Below, piece after piece: positions 9,018-17,999 of a stretch of 64,000 bases of DNA. A program made the translations under genes and the position numbers. Every line of letters begins with the position of its first letter. Positions within the stretch are counted from its first letter, which is position 1. The DNA comes from JASLZO01 sp965247995 (GTDB lineage Bacteria; Chloroflexota; Dehalococcoidia; UBA6926). The stretch lies in contig OZ252041.1 in the NCBI GenBank assembly GCA_965247995.1, positions 124,001-188,000 on the forward strand, given 5' to 3'. The notes below the pieces were generated by a model. That model had not been told where the DNA came from and did no database searches. It saw nothing but the letters and a program-made list of their open reading frames with translations.

Positions 9018-11120
9018 TTACCTGCCTTCCGGCGGTTGAAACGCCGCCACCGCAGGTAGCATGACTTTGTTATTGAGTAGTTCCTCCTGGCCAGGGAAAC
9101 CGGTAACCAAAACCAATCCCGCTGCACCCCCGAAATCGGCTGTCGCGAACAGCAATACTTGGACTCCGACCTCGCCTCGGTACTGGCTCCAGACGACTTC
9201 TCCTTCGCCGGCGGGCGGCGAGTCAACTGACTCCAACACCAGTTGATCGCCGAATTGGCCGACGAACAATTGAAGCAGACTGTCGGCGGAGATCCCCGGC
9301 ACGAGTTGCTGTGTAAATGCCGTGATGCCGAGCTCACTCCGCGCCACGATACCGAACTGTGATTCCTCCCAGTCCTTGGGAATCACCCCGGTGAGCCCCG
9401 TTTGCTCTGATCGGAAGGGGACTAGTTCGAGCTCCGTGAGCGGGGTAAGCCATCGCGGTCCGGCCATCTCGTCCACGCATGCGGAGTCAAGCTCACGGCC
9501 AGCGAAGAACCTCCGCACGACGGACACCGCGCACTCGCCCGTCGTGATCACGCCGTGGCCCACACCGGGGAACTCGATAAAGATCGCTTCTGTGAGGTTA
9601 TTGCTTACTGCTTGGCCAGCAAGCGGGGGGGTGATGGGATCGAATTCACCAGACAGGACCAGTGTGGGAATGTCACTTGCCACAGCGCCGTTCTCGTTCG
9701 TGCTCGAAGGAGGAACGTCCCAGACGTCACAGAACGCGAACTGCTCCTGGGCATACTCGTGACCATCGACAACCGAGTTGAATAGGACGGTCGCTTCAGT
9801 CTGGCGTACAAGCTCCTCTACTGAGGTGAACGGGAGTTCATCCCGGCATTGCACCGAGAGGTGCATTCCGACGCTGAGGAGCTCTTGCTGGGTGAGTTGG
9901 CTCGAGAGAATCAGGTTGATGGCGTCCACATTCCCGGTTGCCGCATCCGAGATGACCTCAGGGAGCAGCGGCAGCACGCTGGTGTCATAGAACGCTGTGA
10001 ATAGCGCGTCGATGAACCGGTCCCCGTCGATCACAACCTCGATCGGCGCCCCTGAAATCAGATTGGATGCCACTGCAGGTATAGGCGACTCATTGAGCGT
10101 TTCGAACGCACTCCGTAGCTTCGAGGCCAGGTCGGGATAGTTCGCGTTGCACGCCTCGTCCGATGCACATGAGTCAATGAGCAGCTGGAACACGCGGTCG
10201 GCACTGCCGGGAATCGAACCGTAGAGGTCTGCCTCCAAGGGATAGGCGGAATCGAGGACCACTCGCCGGACGCCGTCGGGGAAATCGCGCATCACGGTCT
10301 GCGCGAGCCGCGTTCCGTACGACACGCCGAACAGGTTCCATTCCTCGTACCCAAACGCTGCGCGAAGCCGGTCGACATCGGCGGCATTTGCAGCGGTATT
10401 GAACAGCGAAAGGTCGATTCCCTCGGCAACTAGCCGGGCTCGACACTGCCGGAGCGCAGTCTCCATGCGCGCGAGCTCGTCGGCAAACGGCAGTTCCTCA
10501 TTGATCAGGTCGATAGTGGCCTCGGTGACTTCACCGCAGTACAACGAAGGGGACGAATACCCGACGCCCCGTTGGTCGAACACGATGAGGTCCCGATCCT
10601 CTAGGAGTGAAGCGATGGACGCATCGAACACGATTGAGAGGGAATCCAGTGTGTGGCCGCCGGGGCCGCCATCCAGGTACACCACTGGATCATCGGCGGC
10701 AATTGGATTGGGGCTCCTGAGGATCGCCACCTCCAGTTCGAGAGTACCGACCGTCGGGTCCTCATAGTCCGCGGGTACGCTCACGGAACTACACTCGACC
10801 TCAATACCCGGTGGCGTCTCGAAGAGACAGTCATGGGGCAGCAGTGCTCCGACGGCGTCCCCGTCAGCGGGGGGAGTGACATCGACAGCAGCCATCGTGG
10901 GCGTTGGTGACTGGGTGGCGGCAGGCCCTTCGGGAGTTACGGAGGGATCCGGCGAAGGCGTCGCAATTGAGCCCGGAGGTGACGAGGGACCGGCAACGCC
11001 TGCCGTCGGAGTTCGAGTCGCCTCAGCGTCGGGTGACGGTACTGGATCCGGCTCGGGTCCGGAGCATGCGACCGCCGCCACCCAGATGAACACGGCTAAT
11101 GCAATGCATCGAAGGGCCAT
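9018..11120 (-). CDS. Secreted alpha/beta hydrolase lipoprotein, TAP-like
   Basis: 700 aa exported hydrolase. The N-terminus MALRCIALAVFIWVAAVACSG is a lipoprotein signal with Cys at residue 19, followed by a roughly 80-residue Pro/Ser/Thr-rich linker. The catalytic domain (about 95-500) has the tripeptidyl-aminopeptidase/proline-iminopeptidase layout: DQRGVGYSSPSL, nucleophile elbow GVSYGTR, the Asp segment LSGEFDPITPP and the His segment GVGHGVI. About 180 extra C-terminal residues (after about 520) look like a separate domain that I do not recognise. Probable peptidase or esterase on the cell surface; substrate unknown. It stands alone between MaoC and a divergent GlcG-type gene. Confidence 0.85.
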   Translation of the reverse strand: MALRCIALAVFIWVAAVACSGPEPDPVPSPDAEATRTPTAGVAGPSSPPGSIATPSPDPSVTPEGPAATQSPTPTMAAVDVTPPADGDAVGALLPHDCLFETPPGIEVECSSVSVPADYEDPTVGTLELEVAILRSPNPIAADDPVVYLDGGPGGHTLDSLSIVFDASIASLLEDRDLIVFDQRGVGYSSPSLYCGEVTEATIDLINEELPFADELARMETALRQCRARLVAEGIDLSLFNTAANAADVDRLRAAFGYEEWNLFGVSYGTRLAQTVMRDFPDGVRRVVLDSAYPLEADLYGSIPGSADRVFQLLIDSCASDEACNANYPDLASKLRSAFETLNESPIPAVASNLISGAPIEVVIDGDRFIDALFTAFYDTSVLPLLPEVISDAATGNVDAINLILSSQLTQQELLSVGMHLSVQCRDELPFTSVEELVRQTEATVLFNSVVDGHEYAQEQFAFCDVWDVPPSSTNENGAVASDIPTLVLSGEFDPITPPLAGQAVSNNLTEAIFIEFPGVGHGVITTGECAVSVVRRFFAGRELDSACVDEMAGPRWLTPLTELELVPFRSEQTGLTGVIPKDWEESQFGIVARSELGITAFTQQLVPGISADSLLQLFVGQFGDQLVLESVDSPPAGEGEVVWSQYRGEVGVQVLLFATADFGGAAGLVLVTGFPGQEELLNNKVMLPAVAAFQPPEGR

Positions 11121-11339
11121 CTTGGATACGACGCTATCACAGGACCAATGTTGCCAGTTCGCGGCGCGGAGTCGTTGGACCGAACTCCGTGGCTGATTCC
11201 ACGAAAGGGAACCCTCGTCTTCGACTATCTTGTGTGGAGCACGTCGGATTGCGATGCAGACTTGTTTCGATCGCTCGATCGTCTGTACGCAGGGGTGTCG
11301 AAGGCCGACGTAGTGCCGGCAAATCAGGAGGTCTGTGCC

Positions 11340-11738
11340 ATGTCAGTCACGTTCGAAGAAGCGAACCGCGTCATCAACGGCGCGATCCAGAAGGCGATAG
11401 AGCTCGACATCAAGCTCAGCATCGCCGTGGTCGACGCGGGTGGCCGGCTCGTCGCCTTCGCTCGGATGGACGGTGCGATTTGGGGCGGCGTCTACGGCTC
11501 GCACGGCAAGGCAATCACGTCTGCCGCGTTCGGGCGGCCCAGTGGGGCGTTCATGGAGATGGCAGACCGACCCATCTTCCGTGGCATCCAGGCGGCTGAA
11601 GGTGGAAACATGATCCTCAGCCAAGGGGCAGTGCCGATCATGCGCGACGGGGTAGTTGTTGGGGCGGTTGGCACTGGTGGAGGAACAGGCGAACAAGACG
11701 AGGAGTGTGCAGCCGCCGGAGCCGCGACCGTGACCTAG
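11340..11738 (+). CDS. GlcG/HbpS family (DUF336) protein
   Basis: 132 aa single-domain protein of the GlcG/HbpS family, sometimes haem or cobalamin binding. It carries the family features IAVVDAGGRLVAFARMDGA, SHGKAITSAAFGRPS and the Gly-rich GAVGTGGGTGEQDEECA near the C-terminus. The start is ATG 11340 with AGGAGG 8 nt upstream; the frame is open further upstream but that part has no family similarity. Monocistronic, convergent with phoU. The molecular function is not established for most members. Confidence 0.88.
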   Translation: MSVTFEEANRVINGAIQKAIELDIKLSIAVVDAGGRLVAFARMDGAIWGGVYGSHGKAITSAAFGRPSGAFMEMADRPIFRGIQAAEGGNMILSQGAVPIMRDGVVVGAVGTGGGTGEQDEECAAAGAATVT

Positions 11739-11784
11739 GCTAGCGACTGCACCGCGTGTTCCGGACACACCTTCGTGGCCGCAC

Positions 11785-12459
11785 CTAGTAACGAGAGGCG
11801 TTGATTTCCTCGAAATTGCCGGTCACGAGGTAGACGACTTGCTCTGCGACGTTCGTCGCTCTGTCCGCCACGCGTTCGAGGTCATGAGCGGCCCACAACA
11901 AGTGAGTAGCGCGCTCGATGGTGGTCTGATCTCCAATCATGATCATGACCAATTCGCCGTACACCTGGTCGTACAACGCGTCTACGACGTCGTCATCGAC
12001 GGCAGTTTGCTTCGCCAATTCGACATCCCTGTTCACGAAGGCGTCAAGACTCTTGTGGAGCATCGTCGTGGCGAGCTCAGCCATTCGCGGGATGTCGTTC
12101 ACGGGCTTCAATGGAGGCTCTTCGTCCATCATCAGGCCGATCTTCCCAATGCCCTCCGCATAGTCACCCATTCGCTCCAACTCGACAACGATGTGCAGGA
12201 TCGCAACGATCCGCCGGAGGTCGCTCGCCATCGGTTGCTGCATTGCGATCACGTCAATCGCGTGTTCTTCGATGGCGGCCCGTTTCGCGTCGATCAGGTC
12301 GTCGTCGCGGACGACCTGCCGGGACACTTCCTCGTTCCGCGTTCGGAGCGCGTCCACCGAGCGGGCGATGGCTTTCTCAACCATGCTGCCCAACACGAGC
12401 ACTTCACTCTCCAGTTGCGCTAGTTCGCGGTCGAGGACCACCCGTGGAGAACTTGTCAT
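11785..12459 (-). CDS. phoU: Phosphate signalling protein PhoU
   Basis: 224 aa, two three-helix PhoU repeats. Repeated acidic motifs are visible: LGSMVEKAIARSVDAL with VVRDDDLID in the first repeat, LHKSLDAFVNRDVELA with VDDDVVDALYD in the second. PhoU connects the PstSCAB transporter to PhoR and represses the regulon under phosphate excess. Last gene of phoB-phoR-pstSCAB-phoU, 14 bp after pstB. Confidence 0.95.
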   Translation of the reverse strand: MTSSPRVVLDRELAQLESEVLVLGSMVEKAIARSVDALRTRNEEVSRQVVRDDDLIDAKRAAIEEHAIDVIAMQQPMASDLRRIVAILHIVVELERMGDYAEGIGKIGLMMDEEPPLKPVNDIPRMAELATTMLHKSLDAFVNRDVELAKQTAVDDDVVDALYDQVYGELVMIMIGDQTTIERATHLLWAAHDLERVADRATNVAEQVVYLVTGNFEEINASRY

Positions 12460-12473
12460 TGCCGTGCCTCTCG

Positions 12474-13247
12474 CTATCCGAATCGGCCGGTGATATACGA
12501 CTCCGTTCGCTCATCTTCTGGATTGGTGAAGATACGCTCCGTTTCCCCAAACTCGACCAGAAAACCGGCGCGATCCTCATCCATCATAAGAAACGCCGTC
12601 GAGTCCGACACACGTGCGGCTTGCTGCATGTTGTGCGTCACGACGATGATGGTGTACTGCTCAATGAGCTGTCGCATCAGGTTCTCGATCGCGAGTGTCG
12701 CAACCGGGTCCAGGGCGGAGGCTGGCTCGTCCATCAGTACTACCTCAGGTTCAACGGCAAGCGCGCGTGCGATACACAAACGCTGCTGCTGTCCTCCGGA
12801 CAGCTCAAACGCACTATTGTCCAGACGGTCTTTCACCTCGTCCCAGAGGGCGGCCTGGCGCAGTGAGCGCTCCACGGCCTCCTGCATGTCACCGCGGTAC
12901 CCGTTGATCCGCAAGCCGAAGGCCACATTTTCAAAGATGCTCTTCGGAAAGGGGTTCGGCTTCTGAAAGACCATTCCGACCCGCAAGCGGACCTCGGTTG
13001 GATCCACCTCCGGGTGATAAAGATCCTGCCCACCGAACAGGACGTGCCCTTCGATCCGGGCTCCAGGAATCAAGTCGTTCATGCGATCAAAACACCGCAA
13101 GAGGGTGCTTTTGCCACAGCCCGAGGGTCCTATGAGAGCGGTCACTTTATGAGTCGGGATCTCCATGGAGATGCCCTTCAGTGCCCGGAAGTTCCCGTAG
13201 TACACGCTCAGGTCTTCGACGTTTATCAGCGTGTCCGCGTTCGCCAC
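12474..13247 (-). CDS. pstB: Phosphate ABC transporter ATPase PstB
   Basis: 257 aa ATP-hydrolysing subunit of the high-affinity phosphate importer. Walker A GPSGCGKST, Q-loop FQKPNPFP, signature LSGGQQQR, Walker B VVLMDEPASALDP and the switch His in VTHNMQQA are all intact. The FQKPNPFPKSI segment and the FDRMNDLIPGARIEG stretch are characteristic of PstB. Starts immediately after pstA (adjacent stop/start). Confidence 0.97.
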   Translation of the reverse strand: MANADTLINVEDLSVYYGNFRALKGISMEIPTHKVTALIGPSGCGKSTLLRCFDRMNDLIPGARIEGHVLFGGQDLYHPEVDPTEVRLRVGMVFQKPNPFPKSIFENVAFGLRINGYRGDMQEAVERSLRQAALWDEVKDRLDNSAFELSGGQQQRLCIARALAVEPEVVLMDEPASALDPVATLAIENLMRQLIEQYTIIVVTHNMQQAARVSDSTAFLMMDEDRAGFLVEFGETERIFTNPEDERTESYITGRFG

Positions 13248-14141
13248 CTATTCCTCCGATCGGCTTTGAGTCCGGTGACGGATGTACACCGCGATTGCGT
13301 TCATGGCTAAGAGGATCACGAGCAGGACGATGATTCCAGCGGCCGCGAGACCCCGGAATCCTTCCTGAGGCCGCGAGACCCAGTTGTAGATCTGGATTGG
13401 CATCACCGTGAAGCGATCCAACGGGTCCGACGGTGAGAACGTCAGGTAAACGAGCGCCGCGATCGCGATCATCGGCGCTGCTTCACCAATCGCTCGCGAC
13501 ATCGCCAGAATCACACCCGTCATGATCCCGGGGATCGCTTGCGGCAGCACCACGCGACCCACTACCTGGAATTTTGTAGCACCAAGGGCATAGGCAGCCA
13601 GTCGATGCATCTCCGGAACGGACCGGATGGCCTCCCGTGACGCGACGATCACGATCGGCAGGACGAGCAATGATAGGGTCAAGGATCCCGCCAGTACACT
13701 CCGTCCCATCGACATGAGTTGCACGAAGACGGCCAGACCCAGCAGGCCATAGACGATCGAGGGGACACCGGCTAGGTTCGAAATATTGATTTCAATGACG
13801 CGGGACAGCCACCCCTTGGTCGCGTATTCCTCCAGATACACGGCGGCGCCGACGCCGATTGGGACCGTGAACAGCGCTGAAACGCCGATCACCCATAGGC
13901 TCCCGAGAATCGCCGACCGCATCCCCGCAACCTCGGGGAACCGCGATGGGTAGTCCGTGATGAAGTGCCAGCTGATCCATGGTGCTCCCTTGAACAGCAC
14001 CTGGAGCAGGAGAGCCGCCAAGCCGACGAGGCTGAGGATAATCGCCGACAGGAACAGACCTTGGAAGACAACGCCGATGAATCCGCGCGTGGCGAGGCGG
14101 GTCTTGAATCTCGTAGCCCATTCTGTCCGCAACGTCGCCAC
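13248..14141 (-). CDS. pstA: Phosphate ABC transporter permease PstA
   Basis: 297 aa inner-membrane permease with about six transmembrane helices. The first helix follows a short cytoplasmic N-terminus. The EAA-type coupling loop reads EMHRLAAYALGATKFQVVGRVVLPQAIPGIMTG. Pairs with PstC to form the channel. Only 1 bp separates it from pstC and it abuts pstB, so the operon structure is tight. Confidence 0.96.
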   Translation of the reverse strand: MATLRTEWATRFKTRLATRGFIGVVFQGLFLSAIILSLVGLAALLLQVLFKGAPWISWHFITDYPSRFPEVAGMRSAILGSLWVIGVSALFTVPIGVGAAVYLEEYATKGWLSRVIEINISNLAGVPSIVYGLLGLAVFVQLMSMGRSVLAGSLTLSLLVLPIVIVASREAIRSVPEMHRLAAYALGATKFQVVGRVVLPQAIPGIMTGVILAMSRAIGEAAPMIAIAALVYLTFSPSDPLDRFTVMPIQIYNWVSRPQEGFRGLAAAGIIVLLVILLAMNAIAVYIRHRTQSRSEE

Positions 14142-14142
14142 G

Positions 14143-15120
14143 TCAGTAATTCTCTCGCCAGCGGCGCACGACCAATTGGCCCAGCAAACTCATGGTCAGG
14201 GTCAGAATGAATAGCAGCAATGCGACCGCGAAAATCGTCTGGAACTCCAGCGACCCGTGCGGCGCTTCACCCAGCGCCAACTGCACGATATAGGCGGTCA
14301 TGGTCTGGATGCTCTCCCGCGGATCGAGCGTCATCCTGGGGGTCAATCCTGCAGCGATAGTCACCAACATCGTCTCCCCGATCGCGCGCGAGAAGGCGAG
14401 GATAACGGACGCAACGATGCCCGACATTGCAGCCGGCACCACGACCCGCAGCGCAACCTCGAGCTTCGTGGCACCGAGCGCGTACGCAGCATGCCGCAGC
14501 GACCTGGGGACCGCGACCATCGCGTCCTCTGATATTGACGAGACCATCGGGACGATCATCAACCCCATGACGAGACCCGCGCTGAGCGCGTTGAATACCA
14601 GGAGGTCCGGCATGATCCGCTGGAGCTGAGGCGTGATAAAGGTCAAAGCAAAATACCCGTACACGACCGTAGGGATGCCAGCCAACACCTCGAGGATCGG
14701 CTTAATGATCTTCCTGGTGCGGTCGCGAGCGTATTCGCTCAAATAGATGGCGATGCCCATGCCTGACGGTACGGCGACCATCAACGCGACAGCGGCGACC
14801 AACATCGTTCCGGCGACAAGCGGGAGCACACCGTATGCCCGCGGTTTCAGAATGGGGGACCAACGCGTGCCAGTGATGAACTCGAAGACGGACACTTGGC
14901 GGAAGAAGCCTACCGACTCAACGACGAGGGTCACCACAATCGCAACGGTCGTGACGATGGAGACCATCGCACACGACAGGAAGACGAAATAGGCAATCCG
15001 CTCTCGAACCGCCCCTTTGCGTCCGCCCCGAAATCCGCCTAAAGCAAACGGAGGGGCCGGGTTGTGCGCCCGGCCCCCCGCATCCTCAGTAACGACCCTA
15101 GAAGTAGCCTCGACGCCCAT
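14143..15120 (-). CDS. pstC: Phosphate ABC transporter permease PstC
   Basis: 325 aa inner-membrane permease. The N-terminal 35 residues are polar (cytoplasmic), then about six helices. GTRWSPILKPRAYGVLPLVAGTM is the characteristic PstC periplasmic segment, and RSLRHAAYALGATKLEVALRVVVPAAMSGI is the EAA loop. Partner of PstA; 33 bp downstream of pstS. Confidence 0.96.
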   Translation of the reverse strand: MGVEATSRVVTEDAGGRAHNPAPPFALGGFRGGRKGAVRERIAYFVFLSCAMVSIVTTVAIVVTLVVESVGFFRQVSVFEFITGTRWSPILKPRAYGVLPLVAGTMLVAAVALMVAVPSGMGIAIYLSEYARDRTRKIIKPILEVLAGIPTVVYGYFALTFITPQLQRIMPDLLVFNALSAGLVMGLMIVPMVSSISEDAMVAVPRSLRHAAYALGATKLEVALRVVVPAAMSGIVASVILAFSRAIGETMLVTIAAGLTPRMTLDPRESIQTMTAYIVQLALGEAPHGSLEFQTIFAVALLLFILTLTMSLLGQLVVRRWRENY

Positions 15121-15153
15121 CTCCCTGATTGTATCCAGGACTACCTCGCTGAC

Positions 15154-16074
15154 TTAGCCGCGGGCCGCGCGGAGGTTGGCGGCATAAACGCTCGCGTCTT
15201 CAGGCACGTAGCCAACTTCCCGCGTCAACGTCGCTCCGTGCTCCATGTAGAACTGCACGAACGCCTGCACCTCGGGCCGCCCCAGCGCCGCCGTGCTCAC
15301 GTAGATGAGCAGCGGGCGCGACAGCGGCGAGTACGTCCCGTCCGCAATCGACGCCGGCTCCGGCACCACGCATCCGTTGCCCGAGTCCACTCCAATCGCC
15401 TTCAGGCTCCCCTCGTTCTCCGCGTAGTACGCGTATCCGAAGTACCCTAGTGAACCTCGGTCGCCCCCGATCCCCTGAACCAACACGTTGTCATCCGCGC
15501 TCGCCGTGTAGTCCGCGCGGCTCACTTGCGCCTCGCCCATCACCTCTTCGGTGAAGTAGTCAAACGTCCCAGAGTCCGTGTCCGGACCGTACAGCCGCAG
15601 TCGCTGGTCCGGAAATCCGGGCCGAACTTGGTTCCAGTTGTTGATCTCGCTCTCGGGCTCCCAGATCATCCGCAACTCTTTGATCGTCAAGCAATCTACG
15701 AAGCTGTTGTCCGGGTGGACCATCACCGACAGCCCGTCAGTCCCGACCTTCAACTCCAGGTACTCAATCCCGTTTTCAGCAGCCGCCTCAGCCTCGGAAG
15801 CCTTGATAGGCCGAGAGGCATCGCTGATGTCCGTCTCTCCAACCGTGAACCGCTTGAACCCTCCACCGGTGCCAGATACCCCGACGTTTACCTGCACGCC
15901 TGGTTGCACCTTGTGGAACTCCTCCGCCACTGCTTCCGTGATCGGGTACACCGTGCTCGACCCATCAATCTCGATGGTGCCCGAGTCTGAATCCGACCCA
16001 CACGCCGCTCCAATCACCATCGCCAACGACGGAACCGCAATCGCGGCCAAGACGTTCATCCAACGCGATCGCAT
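15154..16074 (-). CDS. pstS: Phosphate-binding lipoprotein PstS
   Basis: 306 aa substrate-binding protein of the Pst importer. Signal peptide with lipobox VIGAAC followed by GSDSDSG. The phosphate-binding loop is IEIDGSSTVYPI, and GTGGGFKRF and DSGTFDYFTEEV complete the site. The start at ATG 16074 gives a normal lipoprotein signal and has GGGAGAG about 9 nt upstream; an upstream ATG at 16134 would add 20 charged residues before the signal. A PHO-box-like repeat lies about 70-110 bp upstream. Confidence 0.95.
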   Translation of the reverse strand: MRSRWMNVLAAIAVPSLAMVIGAACGSDSDSGTIEIDGSSTVYPITEAVAEEFHKVQPGVQVNVGVSGTGGGFKRFTVGETDISDASRPIKASEAEAAAENGIEYLELKVGTDGLSVMVHPDNSFVDCLTIKELRMIWEPESEINNWNQVRPGFPDQRLRLYGPDTDSGTFDYFTEEVMGEAQVSRADYTASADDNVLVQGIGGDRGSLGYFGYAYYAENEGSLKAIGVDSGNGCVVPEPASIADGTYSPLSRPLLIYVSTAALGRPEVQAFVQFYMEHGATLTREVGYVPEDASVYAANLRAARG

Positions 16075-16150
16075 GCCCCAAAACTCTCCCAATCGACGAA
16101 TCTCAAACGCCGTTCGTTTGCATACGATTCGCACACTAGCGGCCTACAGT

Positions 16151-16187
16151 TAACGCGATGCGCTCGGATCTTTAACGAAAGGCTAAC
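16151..16187 (-). promoter_or_regulatory. PHO-box-like 11-bp-phased repeat upstream of pstS
   Basis: On the minus strand GTTA occurs with 5' ends at 16187, 16176 and 16154, that is with spacings of 11 and 22 bp: GTTAGCC, GTTAAAG and GTTAACT. Direct repeats with an 11-bp period are the hallmark of PhoB/PhoP-family operators, and the site lies between phoR and pstS in a complete pho regulon. The regulator PhoB is encoded at 18000-18707. The operator function is inferred. Confidence 0.6.
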
Positions 16188-16191
16188 AAGC

Positions 16192-16212
16192 GGGCCGACT
16201 GAACGCCGGCCC
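16192..16212 (-). terminator. Weak hairpin between phoR and pstS
   Basis: Inverted repeat GGGCCG (16192-16197) / CGGCCC (16207-16212) with a 9-nt loop, located just after phoR in its direction of transcription and just before the PHO-box repeat. No clean U-tract follows (GTTAGCCTTTCGTT), so it may only attenuate read-through from phoBR into pst, or be a processing site. Confidence 0.4.
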
Positions 16213-16235
16213 TTCGTAGTTCGCGCCGATTCTGA

Positions 16236-17990
16236 CTAAGAGGAGTCCACTGTTGGGAGCGTCAACGCGAACGTCGCACCGGATCCGATGGCGCTCTCGA
16301 CACCAATCTCACCCCCGTAGCCTTCAATGACGTGTCGCGCGATTGACAACCCGAGGCCGGTCCCCACCTCCGCCCGCGAGCGGTCAGCCTTATAAAACCG
16401 CTCGAACACGTGCAGCAGGTGTTCCGGTTCGATACCGGGTCCCGAGTCCTCAACCTCGATGCGCACCGTGCGCCCGGAGCTGTTCGTCCGAACTTGGATC
16501 GTGCCGCCTTGCGGTGTGAACCGCACTGCGTTATCGAGCAGATTGCTGACCACTAGGCGAAGCAGCGATTCCTCCCCGTGTACCGCTGTCGCCACAGCGG
16601 CGGATGTCACCGTGATGGTTATTTCTTTCGCCTCGGCGCGGTCATGGAATCGTGCAGCCACGTCTTCCACAAGCTCGCGAATGTCCAACAGCCCGGGATC
16701 TCGAGCAATCTCACCGGCTTCGATGCGTGAAAGTGCCAGGAGATCACTTACCAGATCAGCCATGTCAGTTGCTTCGCGGCGTATTCGACCGACGAAATCG
16801 GCCGCGACTACCTCGTCTCGAAGGGCACCTTCCTCGAGGGTCTCCGCCATCGCGTTGATTGATGCGATCGGAGTTCGGAGCTCATGCGACACGTTGCTGA
16901 CGAACTCTCGCCTCGTGTCGTCCAACCGCCGCTGCTCACTCTGGTCATGGAAGGTGATGAGGATGTATTCGCCCTCGGTACCGGACACTGGCATCGCTAC
17001 GGTGCGCACATAGCGGCGAACCTGCGGCAAATCGATGTCTGCCCATTGCGGCGCACCCGATTCGCGGCACCTGTTGAGCAGCTCGCGGACATCGTGGTCC
17101 CGCAGGACCTCGTTTGTGGTGACCGCGTCGGCGCCATGGAATCCGGGGTCGAAGAGTTGGCGGGCGGCCTCGTTGGCGAGCACGATCGTGTCGCCCTCCG
17201 CTACGAGAACGACTCCGTCAGACATGGTTTCGAGCAAGGCGTTGAGCGTGTTTCGCTCGGTTGACAGGTCGTTCACGGTTGCTTGCAGTCGATCAGCCAT
17301 CCCATTGAAGGCCGTCGCCAACCGCGCCGCTTCGTCCCGGCCCCCCGCATAAACACGATGGCCCAGGTCGCCCGCTGCCAACCTCCGCGCCCCATCGCTG
17401 ACAGACATCACGGACCGAACTGTTCTCCGAACGAGCCAAATTGCCAACATTCCGCCAAGCGCCGTCATGAGGGCGCCGATCGACGCAGCGCCGAGGAGGA
17501 TCGATCGCACAACCTGATCGGCAGCGGGCTCAGACACCACGATACGAACGGCGCCGACAGTGGCTCCATCCAACACGACCGGCACCGCCGCCGAAGTCAC
17601 CCCGCCCTCGCGCCGCGAACCGACCCGTGCATCCGACAGGGCGTCGGCTACCTCTGGTGATTCCCGAAGTGTCGTGACAGCAACGGATCCGTCAGAAGTG
17701 TCTGCTAGCACTCGGCCGTCAGGTGCGAAGACCGTCACCCGCGCACCGATCGCCTCTGCAGAAGCATCCGCGACCCGCTGAATCGCTTCGGCCGGAGGGT
17801 CACCGGCCATTAGCGGAGCAAGCGTTTGGGCTACCAGCCGAGTTTCGCTCTTGGCGTGTTGGTCGACTTGGCCCTCGTATGACTCGCGGACAGCATCCGA
17901 CACGTAGAAAGAACCGAAACCGATTGCCCCGGCGATCAGCGTTGTATACGCGAGCGCCACGCGCCATCCGAGCGAGCTCGGAAGCTTCAT
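16236..17990 (-). CDS. phoR: Phosphate regulon sensor histidine kinase PhoR
   Basis: 584 aa membrane sensor kinase. Transmembrane helix near 9-30, a periplasmic region of about 130 residues, second helix near 165-190, HAMP (RRTVRSVMSVSDGARRLAAGD), PAS-like domain (TLNALLETMSDGVVLVA), HisKA with phospho-acceptor His in NVSHELRTP, and HATPase with N box NLLDNAVRF, G1 DSGPGI and G2 GTGLGLSI. It phosphorylates the adjacent PhoB-type regulator (9 bp upstream). The phosphate role is inferred from the following pstSCAB-phoU genes. The large extracytoplasmic domain is of the Gram-positive PhoR type. Confidence 0.9.
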   Translation of the reverse strand: MKLPSSLGWRVALAYTTLIAGAIGFGSFYVSDAVRESYEGQVDQHAKSETRLVAQTLAPLMAGDPPAEAIQRVADASAEAIGARVTVFAPDGRVLADTSDGSVAVTTLRESPEVADALSDARVGSRREGGVTSAAVPVVLDGATVGAVRIVVSEPAADQVVRSILLGAASIGALMTALGGMLAIWLVRRTVRSVMSVSDGARRLAAGDLGHRVYAGGRDEAARLATAFNGMADRLQATVNDLSTERNTLNALLETMSDGVVLVAEGDTIVLANEAARQLFDPGFHGADAVTTNEVLRDHDVRELLNRCRESGAPQWADIDLPQVRRYVRTVAMPVSGTEGEYILITFHDQSEQRRLDDTRREFVSNVSHELRTPIASINAMAETLEEGALRDEVVAADFVGRIRREATDMADLVSDLLALSRIEAGEIARDPGLLDIRELVEDVAARFHDRAEAKEITITVTSAAVATAVHGEESLLRLVVSNLLDNAVRFTPQGGTIQVRTNSSGRTVRIEVEDSGPGIEPEHLLHVFERFYKADRSRAEVGTGLGLSIARHVIEGYGGEIGVESAIGSGATFALTLPTVDSS

Positions 17991-17999
17991 CCCGTCATC

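Noticed and set aside
15075..16074. Plus-strand long frames opposite the pst genes
   Set aside because: They mirror highly biased third-codon positions of pstS and pstC and show no family motifs.
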